Under the pieces are notes generated by a model that was not told the DNA's origin, did not search any database, and saw only the letters and a list, made by a program, of their open reading frames with translations. Positions 7,931-16,190 of a DNA stretch of 64,000 nucleotides are shown here, piece by piece (the first letter of the stretch is position 1; every line of letters begins with the position of its first letter). The stretch is from Sphingopyxis sp. JAI108 (lineage in GTDB: Bacteria; Pseudomonadota; Alphaproteobacteria; Sphingomonadales; Sphingomonadaceae), in NCBI RefSeq assembly GCF_013410105.1, contig NZ_JACCCJ010000003.1, forward strand, positions 1 to 64,000, in the 5' to 3' direction. Made by a program: the position numbers and the translations under genes.

Positions 7931-10168
7931 TCGCTCGCCCAAAAGCGGGTGCATCGCCATTTCGCGGCACGCCGGCTTGATCGCCATCATCGCGACCAGC
8001 TGGCTGAGCCTCCCGCGCGTCACCGTTGTATCGTCATAGGTCAGCGCGATCGTCTGGCCGTTCTTGGTGTCGGCGGCGTTCAGTCGGGCCTCGAAAGCCG
8101 TACGGTCGTCGAAATCGAGCAGTTTCCAGCCATCGAGCTGCGACTGCAAGGTTTCGGCGGACACCGGCGTGACCGACGGAAAGGCCGCGGGCAGCACGAT
8201 CCGGATTTCGGTCCCGGCGACGCTTGATGCGATGATTTTCAGCGATCCGCGCAGCGTCTCGATGATGCGCTGCGCCGACCCGAAGCCCGATCCTGTGCCC
8301 TCATCGCTTTCATCGGCCCGGATGCGCGTCGCGGTGCCGCCGTTCAACGCCGTGACGAGTTCGGCGGGCATGCCGGCGCCGCTGTCGCGGATCGTGATGA
8401 CGGCGCAGCCGTCCTCAAGCGCGATTGCGATGCTCGCGCCCCCGCTGTCGGTATGTTTAAAACTGTTGCTCAGCAAATTGGCGAGCGCGCGCATCAGCAA
8501 GGGACGATCGGAAATGATCGTCACCTTGTCCGGAACGCGAACGTCGAGCGTCAGCTTCTTGCCCGCAAAGGGGGTCTTGAACATCATCGACAAAGGTTCG
8601 ACGAGCGCCTCGGCGCGGAAGCTGCTGAGCGCGACGAAACCCGAATCGCTGGCCGCGATATTGGCGCCCGAGATCGTCGTCGACACGATCTCATTGAGAT
8701 AATCAGCCGAACTTTCGAGCATTTCGACCAGCTGGTCGTCGGCATCAGCGCGATTCTGGCGCTTGAGCACCTCGACCGCGCTATTGAGCGCGAGGATCAC
8801 CTGCCGGCTGTCGTGCCCCGACGCGTGAAGCAGCGCATTCTGGCTGTGGACCGTTTCGAGCGCGAAAGCCTTTTCCTCGGCCAGTCGCGTCGCGCGCTCG
8901 CTCATTTCCAGCCTCTCGGTCAACGACTGCGCATATTTCCAGTCGGCGACCACCTTGTCGCGCTGGATCTTCTTGAGGTTCAGTCCCAGCGCGACCGTCA
9001 CCATGACCGATTCAAACAGGCCGACCGGTCCGGCGAGGTGCCAGTTGACCGGCAACCACGCGAAAATGCCCATCGACGCGATCGCCGCATAGACGATGAA
9101 GAGCGCGAGGCTGGCCCAGCCGATGAACAGCGGCCAGAGCTGAAAGCCGAGCTGTTTCATCGCGGCATAGCCGACGAACGGCAGGAACAATGCGACTGCG
9201 ACCGCGACCAGCCAAGTCGCGATGTGTAGAAGGAAGCGCAGCTCGGGTGGATAATATGCAAGCCCCGGCTGGAACAGCATGATCGCGAGCGCGAACCAGA
9301 TCAGCGCCTTCAGCACCATGTCGCGCCTCGGGAAATTCGTCGGTGTCTTCACAAAACTCCGGCAGAATTGCGCCATCGACGCGGCAAAGCCGCATTTGAT
9401 GAAATCCTCGACCGCGAGCCCGGTCAGCGGTTTGTCGTAGAGGAAGAAGATCGTGATATAGCCTTCGGAATGGACGGTGTTCAGCGCGAAGAAGGCTTCC
9501 GCGACGGCCAGCCAAAGGAATTCCTTGAAACCCGTGATCGAGAAGAAGAGGAAGTTCAGCAGCAGCAGAATCAGCGCGCCGACCACGACGCCCGACACCA
9601 TCGAGATATTCGCGCGCCGTTCCTTGAAGAAAGTCCCGTAACTTTCGATTTTCAGCGGCATATATGTCGAGTTTTCGGAAATAAATTCGATGACGATCAG
9701 CGTGCCTTGACGCGGACCGAGGACGAGTTCCGAGCTGAACGCCTGATAGGTGCCGAGATTTTGCCGCGCGGTCTGCGGATCGGTGGCATCGACTGCCAGG
9801 GCGAGGCGGCCGTCTTTAGCTTCATAAAGCCGGAAATGCTTGAGCGAGCCACGGCCGGTGGTCAGGATCCAGCTCCCTTGCTCGTCGCTTGCATTGCGGA
9901 CCTGCAGCAAGACGACGGTGCGGGTCCCCGGCGGCCCGAAATGGATGGTCGAACCCTCCACGCGCTGAAGCGGGCCTTGGAGAATGGCGTTTAATTGAGG
10001 CGTCCGGCTGTCGCCGGGACGCTTGGCGAACCGTATGAAGGGTGCCAGGTTCGGCGCATCCTCGCCCGCACGCACTTCCAGCACGGGCAATTCGGTGGGC
10101 GCGGCCCAAGCCGGCTGCACCAGCCAGGCCATGGCGAAAATCAGGATGGCAAGCAGGCTTCGGATCAT
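7916..10168 (-). CDS. 7TMR-DISM sensor histidine kinase
   Basis: A 750-residue membrane sensor kinase with a cleavable signal peptide (MIRSLLAILIFAMAWLVQPAWA). A periplasmic domain of the 7TMR-DISM extracellular type (about 30-170) is followed by seven hydrophobic helices (about 180-390), a coiled coil, a His-containing dimerisation region (ASGHDSRQVI, His near 452) and a HATPase domain with N-box LANLLSNSFKHT, DSGAGM and a GTGSGFG lid. About 55 extra residues follow the ATPase. DISM sensors usually respond to small ligands or carbohydrates. The start at 10168 was chosen for the signal peptide; the upstream extension lacks one. The convergent response regulator is the probable partner. Confidence 0.9.
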   Translation of the reverse strand: MIRSLLAILIFAMAWLVQPAWAAPTELPVLEVRAGEDAPNLAPFIRFAKRPGDSRTPQLNAILQGPLQRVEGSTIHFGPPGTRTVVLLQVRNASDEQGSWILTTGRGSLKHFRLYEAKDGRLALAVDATDPQTARQNLGTYQAFSSELVLGPRQGTLIVIEFISENSTYMPLKIESYGTFFKERRANISMVSGVVVGALILLLLNFLFFSITGFKEFLWLAVAEAFFALNTVHSEGYITIFFLYDKPLTGLAVEDFIKCGFAASMAQFCRSFVKTPTNFPRRDMVLKALIWFALAIMLFQPGLAYYPPELRFLLHIATWLVAVAVALFLPFVGYAAMKQLGFQLWPLFIGWASLALFIVYAAIASMGIFAWLPVNWHLAGPVGLFESVMVTVALGLNLKKIQRDKVVADWKYAQSLTERLEMSERATRLAEEKAFALETVHSQNALLHASGHDSRQVILALNSAVEVLKRQNRADADDQLVEMLESSADYLNEIVSTTISGANIAASDSGFVALSSFRAEALVEPLSMMFKTPFAGKKLTLDVRVPDKVTIISDRPLLMRALANLLSNSFKHTDSGGASIAIALEDGCAVITIRDSGAGMPAELVTALNGGTATRIRADESDEGTGSGFGSAQRIIETLRGSLKIIASSVAGTEIRIVLPAAFPSVTPVSAETLQSQLDGWKLLDFDDRTAFEARLNAADTKNGQTIALTYDDTTVTRGRLSQLVAMMAIKPACREMAMHPLLGERSEQV

Positions 10169-10267
10169 TGGCACCCGTCGTTCGATTACGGGGCCAGCGG
10201 TTTCATCATGTTCACGGAGGGCGCGCGCGATTTCCCGCGCTCCCCCGAATATCAGCGACCCACCCCC

Positions 10268-10283
10268 CGGTGACGGGTCACCG
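10268..10283. promoter_or_regulatory. perfect palindrome CGGTGAC-GG-GTCACCG
   Basis: A 7-bp perfect dyad with a 2-base centre lies about 100 bp upstream of the sensor kinase gene. A second short palindrome, TGACGTCA, follows near 10314. It has the geometry of a dimeric repressor or activator operator. The bound factor is unknown. Confidence 0.4.
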
Positions 10284-10337
10284 TAACGTCGGTGCACGCC
10301 CGTGTGCAAGCATGACGTCAACGGTCCGTCGCAAATT

Positions 10338-10358
10338 TACCCCAAAAAACATTGGGTA
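10338..10358. promoter_or_regulatory. inverted repeat TACCC ... GGGTA, candidate response-regulator site
   Basis: TACCC at 10338-10342 and GGGTA at 10354-10358 form an inverted pair within an A-rich centre. It lies between the sensor kinase and the adhesin genes. NarL-family regulators often bind inverted short heptamers, so the neighbouring response regulator is a possible ligand. Inference only. Confidence 0.35.
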
Positions 10359-10460
10359 GACGCTCGGGGCCACCGCGACCTAGTCAACGCCCACAAAGCT
10401 GAAAGATGCCTGTCATCCAATCAGCTGGGGGACGCACATTTTTGCGGCGGGGTGGACTAG

Positions 10461-10483
10461 CCGGGGAGCCGAGCGCTCCCCGG
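10461..10483 (+). other. hairpin in the adhesin 5' leader
   Basis: CCGGGGAG at 10461-10468 pairs perfectly with CTCCCCGG at 10476-10483, leaving a 7-base loop. It lies 43 bases upstream of the adhesin ATG and has no T-run. It may stabilise the long adhesin message or affect translation. No known riboswitch signature is visible in the 358-base gap 10169-10526. Confidence 0.45.
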
Positions 10484-10526
10484 CGAACCTCTCGCCATGC
10501 TTGCAATGTCGAGGGGAGTCACATTC

Positions 10527-13500
10527 ATGTCGCGTATTTCGAAATCCCGCCTGCTGGCCACCAGCGCGATCGTCGGCCTTTCCATCGGGCAGGTCGTGGC
10601 GCCCGCTGCGGCACAGGAATCCTTCGGTATCCACAACGACCAGCCCGAACTGCTGGAAATCGTGGTCGCAGAGGATGAGGAGGTCGAAGGCCTCGACATC
10701 GGCATCTATGCCGACAATGGCCCCGTCACCGTCGACAATGCCGGCGAGATTCGCGGCAACGGCACCAGCGTCGGCAGTCCCGACAGCCGTCCGAGCGGCG
10801 GTATCGTTATCGCGCAGCCGGGGTCGAGCGTCACCAACAGCGGCACGATCACCGGTGGATCGAACGGCATCGCCACCTCCTATTTCTTCAGCGAGGACGA
10901 AAATGACGACGAACTGCCGGCCGAAGCCCGCGCGGCCGACACGACGGTCGTCAACACTGGGCTGATCCGCGGCGACGCGGGCACCGGCGTCGCGCTGGCC
11001 GGCGGCGGCAGCGTCACCAACAATGACGGCTTGATCCAGGGCTTCAACGGCGCGCCGGGGAGCGGGGTCAACGGGATAGGCGTCATCGTTACCGAGTTCC
11101 CCGATGCGATCGCGGAGGATGTCACCGGCATCGGCACGATCACGAACATCGACACGGGGATCATCGAGGGGCAGACTTTCGGCGTTATCCTGCAGGGCGG
11201 CGGGACGATCGACAATGACGGTGGGACGATCCGCGCCACCGGACAGTTCAACCCGGCGATTCCGGGTGCGCAGGCTCCGATCGGGATCGTCATGAATGCA
11301 ACGCCCGAGCAGGTCGGGCGGAGCGCGACGCTGAACAACGAGGGCGTCGTCCTCGGCCTGATCGGCGTGCTTGCGGGCGGTTCGCTCGAAACGACCACGA
11401 TCAACAACGAAGGCATCATCAATGGCGCCGCCGTGGCCATTTTCGGCCAGTCGAACGGCGAGTTGATCGTCAACAATGGCGAAGGCGCGGAAATCGCATC
11501 CGGCGGCAACGGCATCCAGGCCGCGACGAGCCAGCTGACGGTCGACAATGCGGGCACGATCCGCGGCGATTCGCAGAACGGGATCAACATCCTGACCGCC
11601 GACGCCGTGATCACCAATAGCGGGACGATCACCGGCGGGCAGTCGGGGGTCGCCACCAACGTCCAGCCTGCGACCCCGACGACGGGGCCGCAGTTCGTCG
11701 CTTTCAACGCGGCAGTGAACAACAGCGGTACCATCACCGGGACGAACAATGCGGGGATCCGGCTGACCGGAGGCGGCACGGTCGATAACAGCGGATCGAT
11801 CTCGGGCCTCGGCGGCGACGGCATCTATGTCGGGACCCTGGCCACCGGCGTTACGACGATCAACAACGCCGAGGACGGCACGATCACCGGCGCGGCATCG
11901 GGCGTTCATGCCGAACTTGGCGGGCTCGATCTCACCAACGCGGGCTCGATCCATGGCGACGGCGTCAACCCCGGCTTCGATGCGCCGCCCGACGCGGGCG
12001 TCACCATTTCGGGCGGGGTCAGCACGGTCACGAACAGCGGCAGCATCACCGGCAACCGCTTCGGCATCACGACCGCCAATTATTTCAACGCCGCGACGGG
12101 GCAGCTTCAGGGACTCGCGACCGGCACCACCGTGGTCAACAGCGGCACCATCTATGGCTATAATGACGATGGCGTGCGCCTGATCGGCGGCGGCAGCGTC
12201 ACGAACAGCGGCGAAATCGGCGGCCAGATCGACGCCTTTGCCGACGGTGTGTCGATGTTCGCCTACACCGACCAGGCGAACGAGGATTATAGCGCGCTCC
12301 TCACCAACGAGACCGAGGGCCGGATCATCGGCGTCCGCTTCGGCGTCATCCTGTCGGGCGGCGGCGAGGTGGTGAACGACGGCGAAATCCTCGGCGCGTC
12401 GGGCGGGGTCTATATTCAGGGCACCGCGCTCAACACCGACCCGAACGAGGAACGCAGCGGACTCACCGCGAACGTCGTCAACCGCGGCACGATCACCGGC
12501 CTCGGCGATTTCGGCGGCACCGGCACCGAAGGCTATGGCGTCGGCTTCGGCAGCGACATGTCGACCGCGACGCTGGTCAACAGCGGCACGATCAGCAGCG
12601 AATTCGCCGAGGGCGTCAGCCACGGTTCGCTAGCCGACCTGACGATCACCAACGAGGCGGGCGGTGTGATCACCGGCGCCACCTCGGGCATCTACAGCGG
12701 CTCAAGCGGCACGCTGACCGTCGATAATGCGGGCACTATCCGCGGCGACGGCGCCTATGACGGCTTCGATGCGGCTCCCGATGCCGGCATCACCATTGGT
12801 ACCGCCGCGTCGAGCGTGACCAACAGCGGCACCATCTCGGGCGCCGGCGCCGGCATCACCACCGCCTATGTGTTCGACGAGGAGCTCGGCGCGCTCGTCG
12901 GCCTCGCAGTCGGCACCGAAGTGACCAACAGCGGCAGCATCCTGGGCGAAGCGAACGACGGCGTGCGCCTGATTGGCGGCGGCACCGTCACCAACAGCGG
13001 ATCGATCCGCGGCGAGGGGACCGCCTTCTCCGACGGCATCTCGATGTACGCCTTCGTCGACCAGGCGAACGAGGATTTCAGTGCCTCGGTCGTCAACGCC
13101 GAGGGCGGCGAGATCGGCGGCGCGCGCTTCGGGATCATCCTGTCGGGCGGCGGCTCGGTCGAAAATGCGGGCGACATCACCGGCGCCGACGGCGGCATGT
13201 TCCTCCAGGGCACCGCGATCAACACCGACCCCGGCGAGGATCGCAGCGGGCTGACCGCCAGCGTCGTCAACAGCGGCACGATAACCGGCACCCGCGACGA
13301 CGGGCTCAACGGTTATGGCGTCGGCTTCGGCAGCGACCTGTCCACCGCGACGCTCGACAACAGCGGTACGATCAGCAGCGTCGCGGGGGCGGGGGTGTTC
13401 CACGGTACGCTTGGCGACGTGACGATCACCAACAGCGCCGACGGGGTGATCGAGGGGGCCGCTTATGGCGTCTACGCCGATGGTGAAGGAACGCTGGACC

Positions 13501-16106
13501 TGATCAACGCCGGCACCATCCAGAGTGCCGGGACGGGAATCGAATCGACGACGCAGACCAGCCTCACCAACAACGGTTCGATTGCCGGCGATAACGGTGT
13601 CGCGGTGCTGCTCGGTGCATTCGACGACAGCGTCACGCTGGGCACGGGCAGCGCGATCTCGGGTCTCGTCGACGCGGGCGAGGGTATCGACACGCTGACG
13701 CTCGACGGCGACGTGCTCGAACTGACCGAAGCGCAGCAACTGACCGCTGCCAACGGCTTCGAGGCGCTCGACGTCGCGGCGGGATATTGGTCGACGTCGG
13801 GCTTCGTCGGCGAATTCGGCAATGTGACGATCGACGAAGGCGCGGCGCTGCAGGTCAACGAGGTCGATCTGGGCGAGGAAGGCACTTCGTCACCGATCCT
13901 CACCTCGACGGTGCGCACCGACGGTCTGCTCGTGCTCAACTTCGGCGAGGACGAAACCGTCTCGGCGCTCGACGATCTGACGATCGACGGGGCGGGGCAG
14001 CTGCAACTGATCGGCGAGGCCGTGTTCACGGTCGATACCGCGAATATCGCGCATACGGGCGGCACGATCGTCTCCAACGGCGGGCTGGTGCTGACCGGCG
14101 TGCTGCAGGGCGATGTGAAGACCGAAGGCGACGGCTATTTCGAACTCGGCGCCGGCGGCACCGAAGGCAGCTTCGCGGGCAATATCGTCAACGACGGCCG
14201 GTTCGTCTTCAATCGGTCTGACGATTATGATTTCCTCGGTGATTTCTCGGGCAATGGCGTGCTCGACAAGAAGGGCGACGGCGCGCTGACCTTCATGGGC
14301 GACTATGCCTTCGAAGGCGTGACGAACATCCTAGGCGGTTCGGTCCGGATCGGCGGGACGATCGACCCGACTACCGATTTCAACCTCGGCGATGGCGGCA
14401 CGCTCGACATCACGGGCAAGGATCAGACGATCGGCGGCCTGGAGGGTGAGGAAGGTTCGAACGTCGAGATCGGGGACAACCAGCTGACCGTCGATCAGCC
14501 GGGCAATACCGCTTTCGGCGGCAGCATCTCGGGCGCCGGGAGCTTCGTCAAGCAGGGCGAAGGCACGCTCAACCTGACGGGAGATAGCACATACTCCGGC
14601 CCCACCTCGGTCGATGGCGGCACCCTCGCGGTGAACGGGTCGATCGTCTCGCCGGTCACCGTCAACAGCGGCGGCACCCTCGGCGGCAACGGCAGCGTCG
14701 GTTCGACGACGGTGGGCGATGGCGGCACGCTCGCACCGGGCAATTCGATTGGCCGGCTGACCGTCAACGGCGACCTCGCCTTCGCGCCCGGCTCGACCTA
14801 TGAGGTCGAAGTCAACGCGGCCGGCGAAGCCGACCGCCTCGACGCCACCGGCGCGGTAACGATCGACAGCACGGCAAGCGTCGCCGTCCTCGCCGAAGAG
14901 GGCGAATATAACGGGCGGACCGATTATGTGATCCTGACCGGCGCGGGCGGCATCACCGGCACCTTCGGGACGGTGACGAGCGACCTCGCCTTCCTCGATC
15001 CGCTGCTGCGCTACGATGCCAATTCGGTGATCCTGTCGCTTTATCGCAACGACATCGACTTCGCCGACATCGCGGTGGGCTTCAACCAGGCGAGCGTCGC
15101 GACCGCGGTGCAGGCGCTCGGGGTCGACAATCCGCTTTACGAAGCGGTGCTGGTGCAGAATGCGGCGACCGCGCAGGCGAGCTTCGGCGACCTGTCGGGC
15201 GAAATCCTCGCCAGCTCGCTCAGCGGCCTGACCGACGACAGCCGGCATCTCCGCAATAGCCTGATGGGGATGAGGGCACCCGAGGAAAGCGGCGCGTTCG
15301 TCTGGGGCTCGGCCTTTGGCGGCTGGGGCGATTTCGACGCCAATCGCGGCAATTTCGCGATGGACACCGACCACAAGGGCCTGGTCGCCGGCGTGGGCTT
15401 CGGCGGCAACGGCTTCGCCGCAGGGCTCTCGGCGGGGATCGGCGGTTCGGACTTCCGGTTCGACGGCCGCAATGACCGCGCCGAAGTCGATAGCAAATAT
15501 CTCGCCGCGCACGCCACCTATGGCAGCGGCGAGGGGCTGCGCGGCACCGTCGGGGTCAGCTATGCCTGGCACGACATTGACACCAGCCGCGGCATCAGCG
15601 GCGCGCCGCTGGCACAAACGTTGACCTCGAAGCGCGACGCCGACACGCTGCAGATCTTCGGCGAGATCGGTTACGACATCGTCACCGGCAACACGGCGGT
15701 CACGCCCTTTGCCCGGCTGGCGCATGTCGATACCGGCAGCGACGCCTTCACCGAAGCCGGCGGCAATGCAGCGCTGACGGTAGGCAAGGCCGATCAGAAG
15801 GCGACCTTCCTCAGCCTTGGCGCGCGCGCGCAGTTCAACGCAGGACAGCCCGGCTTCCAGCCCTATCTGTCGGCCGCGTGGAACCGCGCCTTCAATGACC
15901 GGGGCGCCCCGATCGTCTCGCGCTTCGTCGCGGGCGGACCGGCGTTCGACATCCTCGGCATCGCGATCCCCAAAAATTCGGCGGAGGTCGAGGCCGGCTT
16001 TGAATTCACCACGGGGGCCTTCCGCCTCGGCGCTGCCTATACCGGCACGCTGGCGTCGGATCGCAGCGCCCATGGTGCACGAGTAACTGCGCGCATCGCC
16101 TTCTGA
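10527..16106 (+). CDS. autotransporter adhesin with beta-helix passenger
   Basis: A 1859-residue type Va autotransporter. The signal peptide is MSRISKSRLLATSAIVGLSIG... ending near AAA. The passenger is built from dozens of short beta-helix turns of the type VTNSGTITG / VDNAGTIRG, including a tandem 263-residue duplication. Near 1230-1430 are autotransporter-associated strand repeats (FVKQGEGTLNLTGDSTYSG, GGTLAVNGS). The last 270 residues (from about 1590) are the outer-membrane beta barrel, ending ARIAF with a terminal Phe as expected for BAM recognition. GAGGGGAG (10511-10518) is well spaced from ATG 10527, so the in-frame ATG at 10497 was rejected. A strong terminator follows. Confidence 0.92.
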   Translation: MSRISKSRLLATSAIVGLSIGQVVAPAAAQESFGIHNDQPELLEIVVAEDEEVEGLDIGIYADNGPVTVDNAGEIRGNGTSVGSPDSRPSGGIVIAQPGSSVTNSGTITGGSNGIATSYFFSEDENDDELPAEARAADTTVVNTGLIRGDAGTGVALAGGGSVTNNDGLIQGFNGAPGSGVNGIGVIVTEFPDAIAEDVTGIGTITNIDTGIIEGQTFGVILQGGGTIDNDGGTIRATGQFNPAIPGAQAPIGIVMNATPEQVGRSATLNNEGVVLGLIGVLAGGSLETTTINNEGIINGAAVAIFGQSNGELIVNNGEGAEIASGGNGIQAATSQLTVDNAGTIRGDSQNGINILTADAVITNSGTITGGQSGVATNVQPATPTTGPQFVAFNAAVNNSGTITGTNNAGIRLTGGGTVDNSGSISGLGGDGIYVGTLATGVTTINNAEDGTITGAASGVHAELGGLDLTNAGSIHGDGVNPGFDAPPDAGVTISGGVSTVTNSGSITGNRFGITTANYFNAATGQLQGLATGTTVVNSGTIYGYNDDGVRLIGGGSVTNSGEIGGQIDAFADGVSMFAYTDQANEDYSALLTNETEGRIIGVRFGVILSGGGEVVNDGEILGASGGVYIQGTALNTDPNEERSGLTANVVNRGTITGLGDFGGTGTEGYGVGFGSDMSTATLVNSGTISSEFAEGVSHGSLADLTITNEAGGVITGATSGIYSGSSGTLTVDNAGTIRGDGAYDGFDAAPDAGITIGTAASSVTNSGTISGAGAGITTAYVFDEELGALVGLAVGTEVTNSGSILGEANDGVRLIGGGTVTNSGSIRGEGTAFSDGISMYAFVDQANEDFSASVVNAEGGEIGGARFGIILSGGGSVENAGDITGADGGMFLQGTAINTDPGEDRSGLTASVVNSGTITGTRDDGLNGYGVGFGSDLSTATLDNSGTISSVAGAGVFHGTLGDVTITNSADGVIEGAAYGVYADGEGTLDLINAGTIQSAGTGIESTTQTSLTNNGSIAGDNGVAVLLGAFDDSVTLGTGSAISGLVDAGEGIDTLTLDGDVLELTEAQQLTAANGFEALDVAAGYWSTSGFVGEFGNVTIDEGAALQVNEVDLGEEGTSSPILTSTVRTDGLLVLNFGEDETVSALDDLTIDGAGQLQLIGEAVFTVDTANIAHTGGTIVSNGGLVLTGVLQGDVKTEGDGYFELGAGGTEGSFAGNIVNDGRFVFNRSDDYDFLGDFSGNGVLDKKGDGALTFMGDYAFEGVTNILGGSVRIGGTIDPTTDFNLGDGGTLDITGKDQTIGGLEGEEGSNVEIGDNQLTVDQPGNTAFGGSISGAGSFVKQGEGTLNLTGDSTYSGPTSVDGGTLAVNGSIVSPVTVNSGGTLGGNGSVGSTTVGDGGTLAPGNSIGRLTVNGDLAFAPGSTYEVEVNAAGEADRLDATGAVTIDSTASVAVLAEEGEYNGRTDYVILTGAGGITGTFGTVTSDLAFLDPLLRYDANSVILSLYRNDIDFADIAVGFNQASVATAVQALGVDNPLYEAVLVQNAATAQASFGDLSGEILASSLSGLTDDSRHLRNSLMGMRAPEESGAFVWGSAFGGWGDFDANRGNFAMDTDHKGLVAGVGFGGNGFAAGLSAGIGGSDFRFDGRNDRAEVDSKYLAAHATYGSGEGLRGTVGVSYAWHDIDTSRGISGAPLAQTLTSKRDADTLQIFGEIGYDIVTGNTAVTPFARLAHVDTGSDAFTEAGGNAALTVGKADQKATFLSLGARAQFNAGQPGFQPYLSAAWNRAFNDRGAPIVSRFVAGGPAFDILGIAIPKNSAEVEAGFEFTTGAFRLGAAYTGTLASDRSAHGARVTARIAF
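11925..12713 (+). repeat. adhesin passenger large repeat, unit 1
   Basis: First copy of a 789-bp (263-residue) module inside the adhesin. It runs from LTNAGSIHGDGVNPGFDAPP through DGVRLIGGGSVTNSG and ADGVSMFAYTDQANEDYSA to the sequence just before the next LTVDNAGTIRGDG. The protein sequences of the two copies are clearly collinear, and the tandem copies differ by scattered substitutions. Confidence 0.85.
12714..13493 (+). repeat. adhesin passenger large repeat, unit 2
   Basis: Second copy (780 bp, 260 residues), collinear with unit 1: LTVDNAGTIRGDGAYDGFDAAP, DGVRLIGGGTVTNSG, SDGISMYAFVDQANEDFSA. It is 3 residues shorter, with the gap near the TITGTRDDGLNGYGVGFGSD stretch. A truncated third start (LDLINAGTIQSAG) follows at 13494. 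Confidence 0.85.
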
Positions 16107-16139
16107 TAGCGACCCGATCGGAAGCGGTTCACGCAGTTT

Positions 16140-16179
16140 GGGGCCGAGGCAATATTCGTTGCCTCGGCCCCATTCTTTT
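16140..16179 (+). terminator. rho-independent terminator of the adhesin gene
   Basis: GGGGCCGAGGCAA (16140-16152) pairs perfectly with TTGCCTCGGCCCC (16159-16171) around a 6-base loop. ATTCTTTT follows. It lies 33 bases after the adhesin stop. The opposite strand has no T-run, so it mainly serves the plus-strand transcript. Confidence 0.92.
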
Positions 16180-16190
16180 GGCGCGGATCT

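Noticed and set aside
10413..12623. 736-residue minus-strand open frame with repeated Ala/Asp/Arg patterns
   Set aside because: It mirrors the repetitive adhesin passenger on the other strand; the periodicity comes from that gene.
10700..14700. Short recurring DNA words resembling an array of repeats
   Set aside because: The words encode the TNSGTI-type beta-helix turns of one continuous protein. Spacing is irregular and there are no unique spacers, so it is not a CRISPR array.
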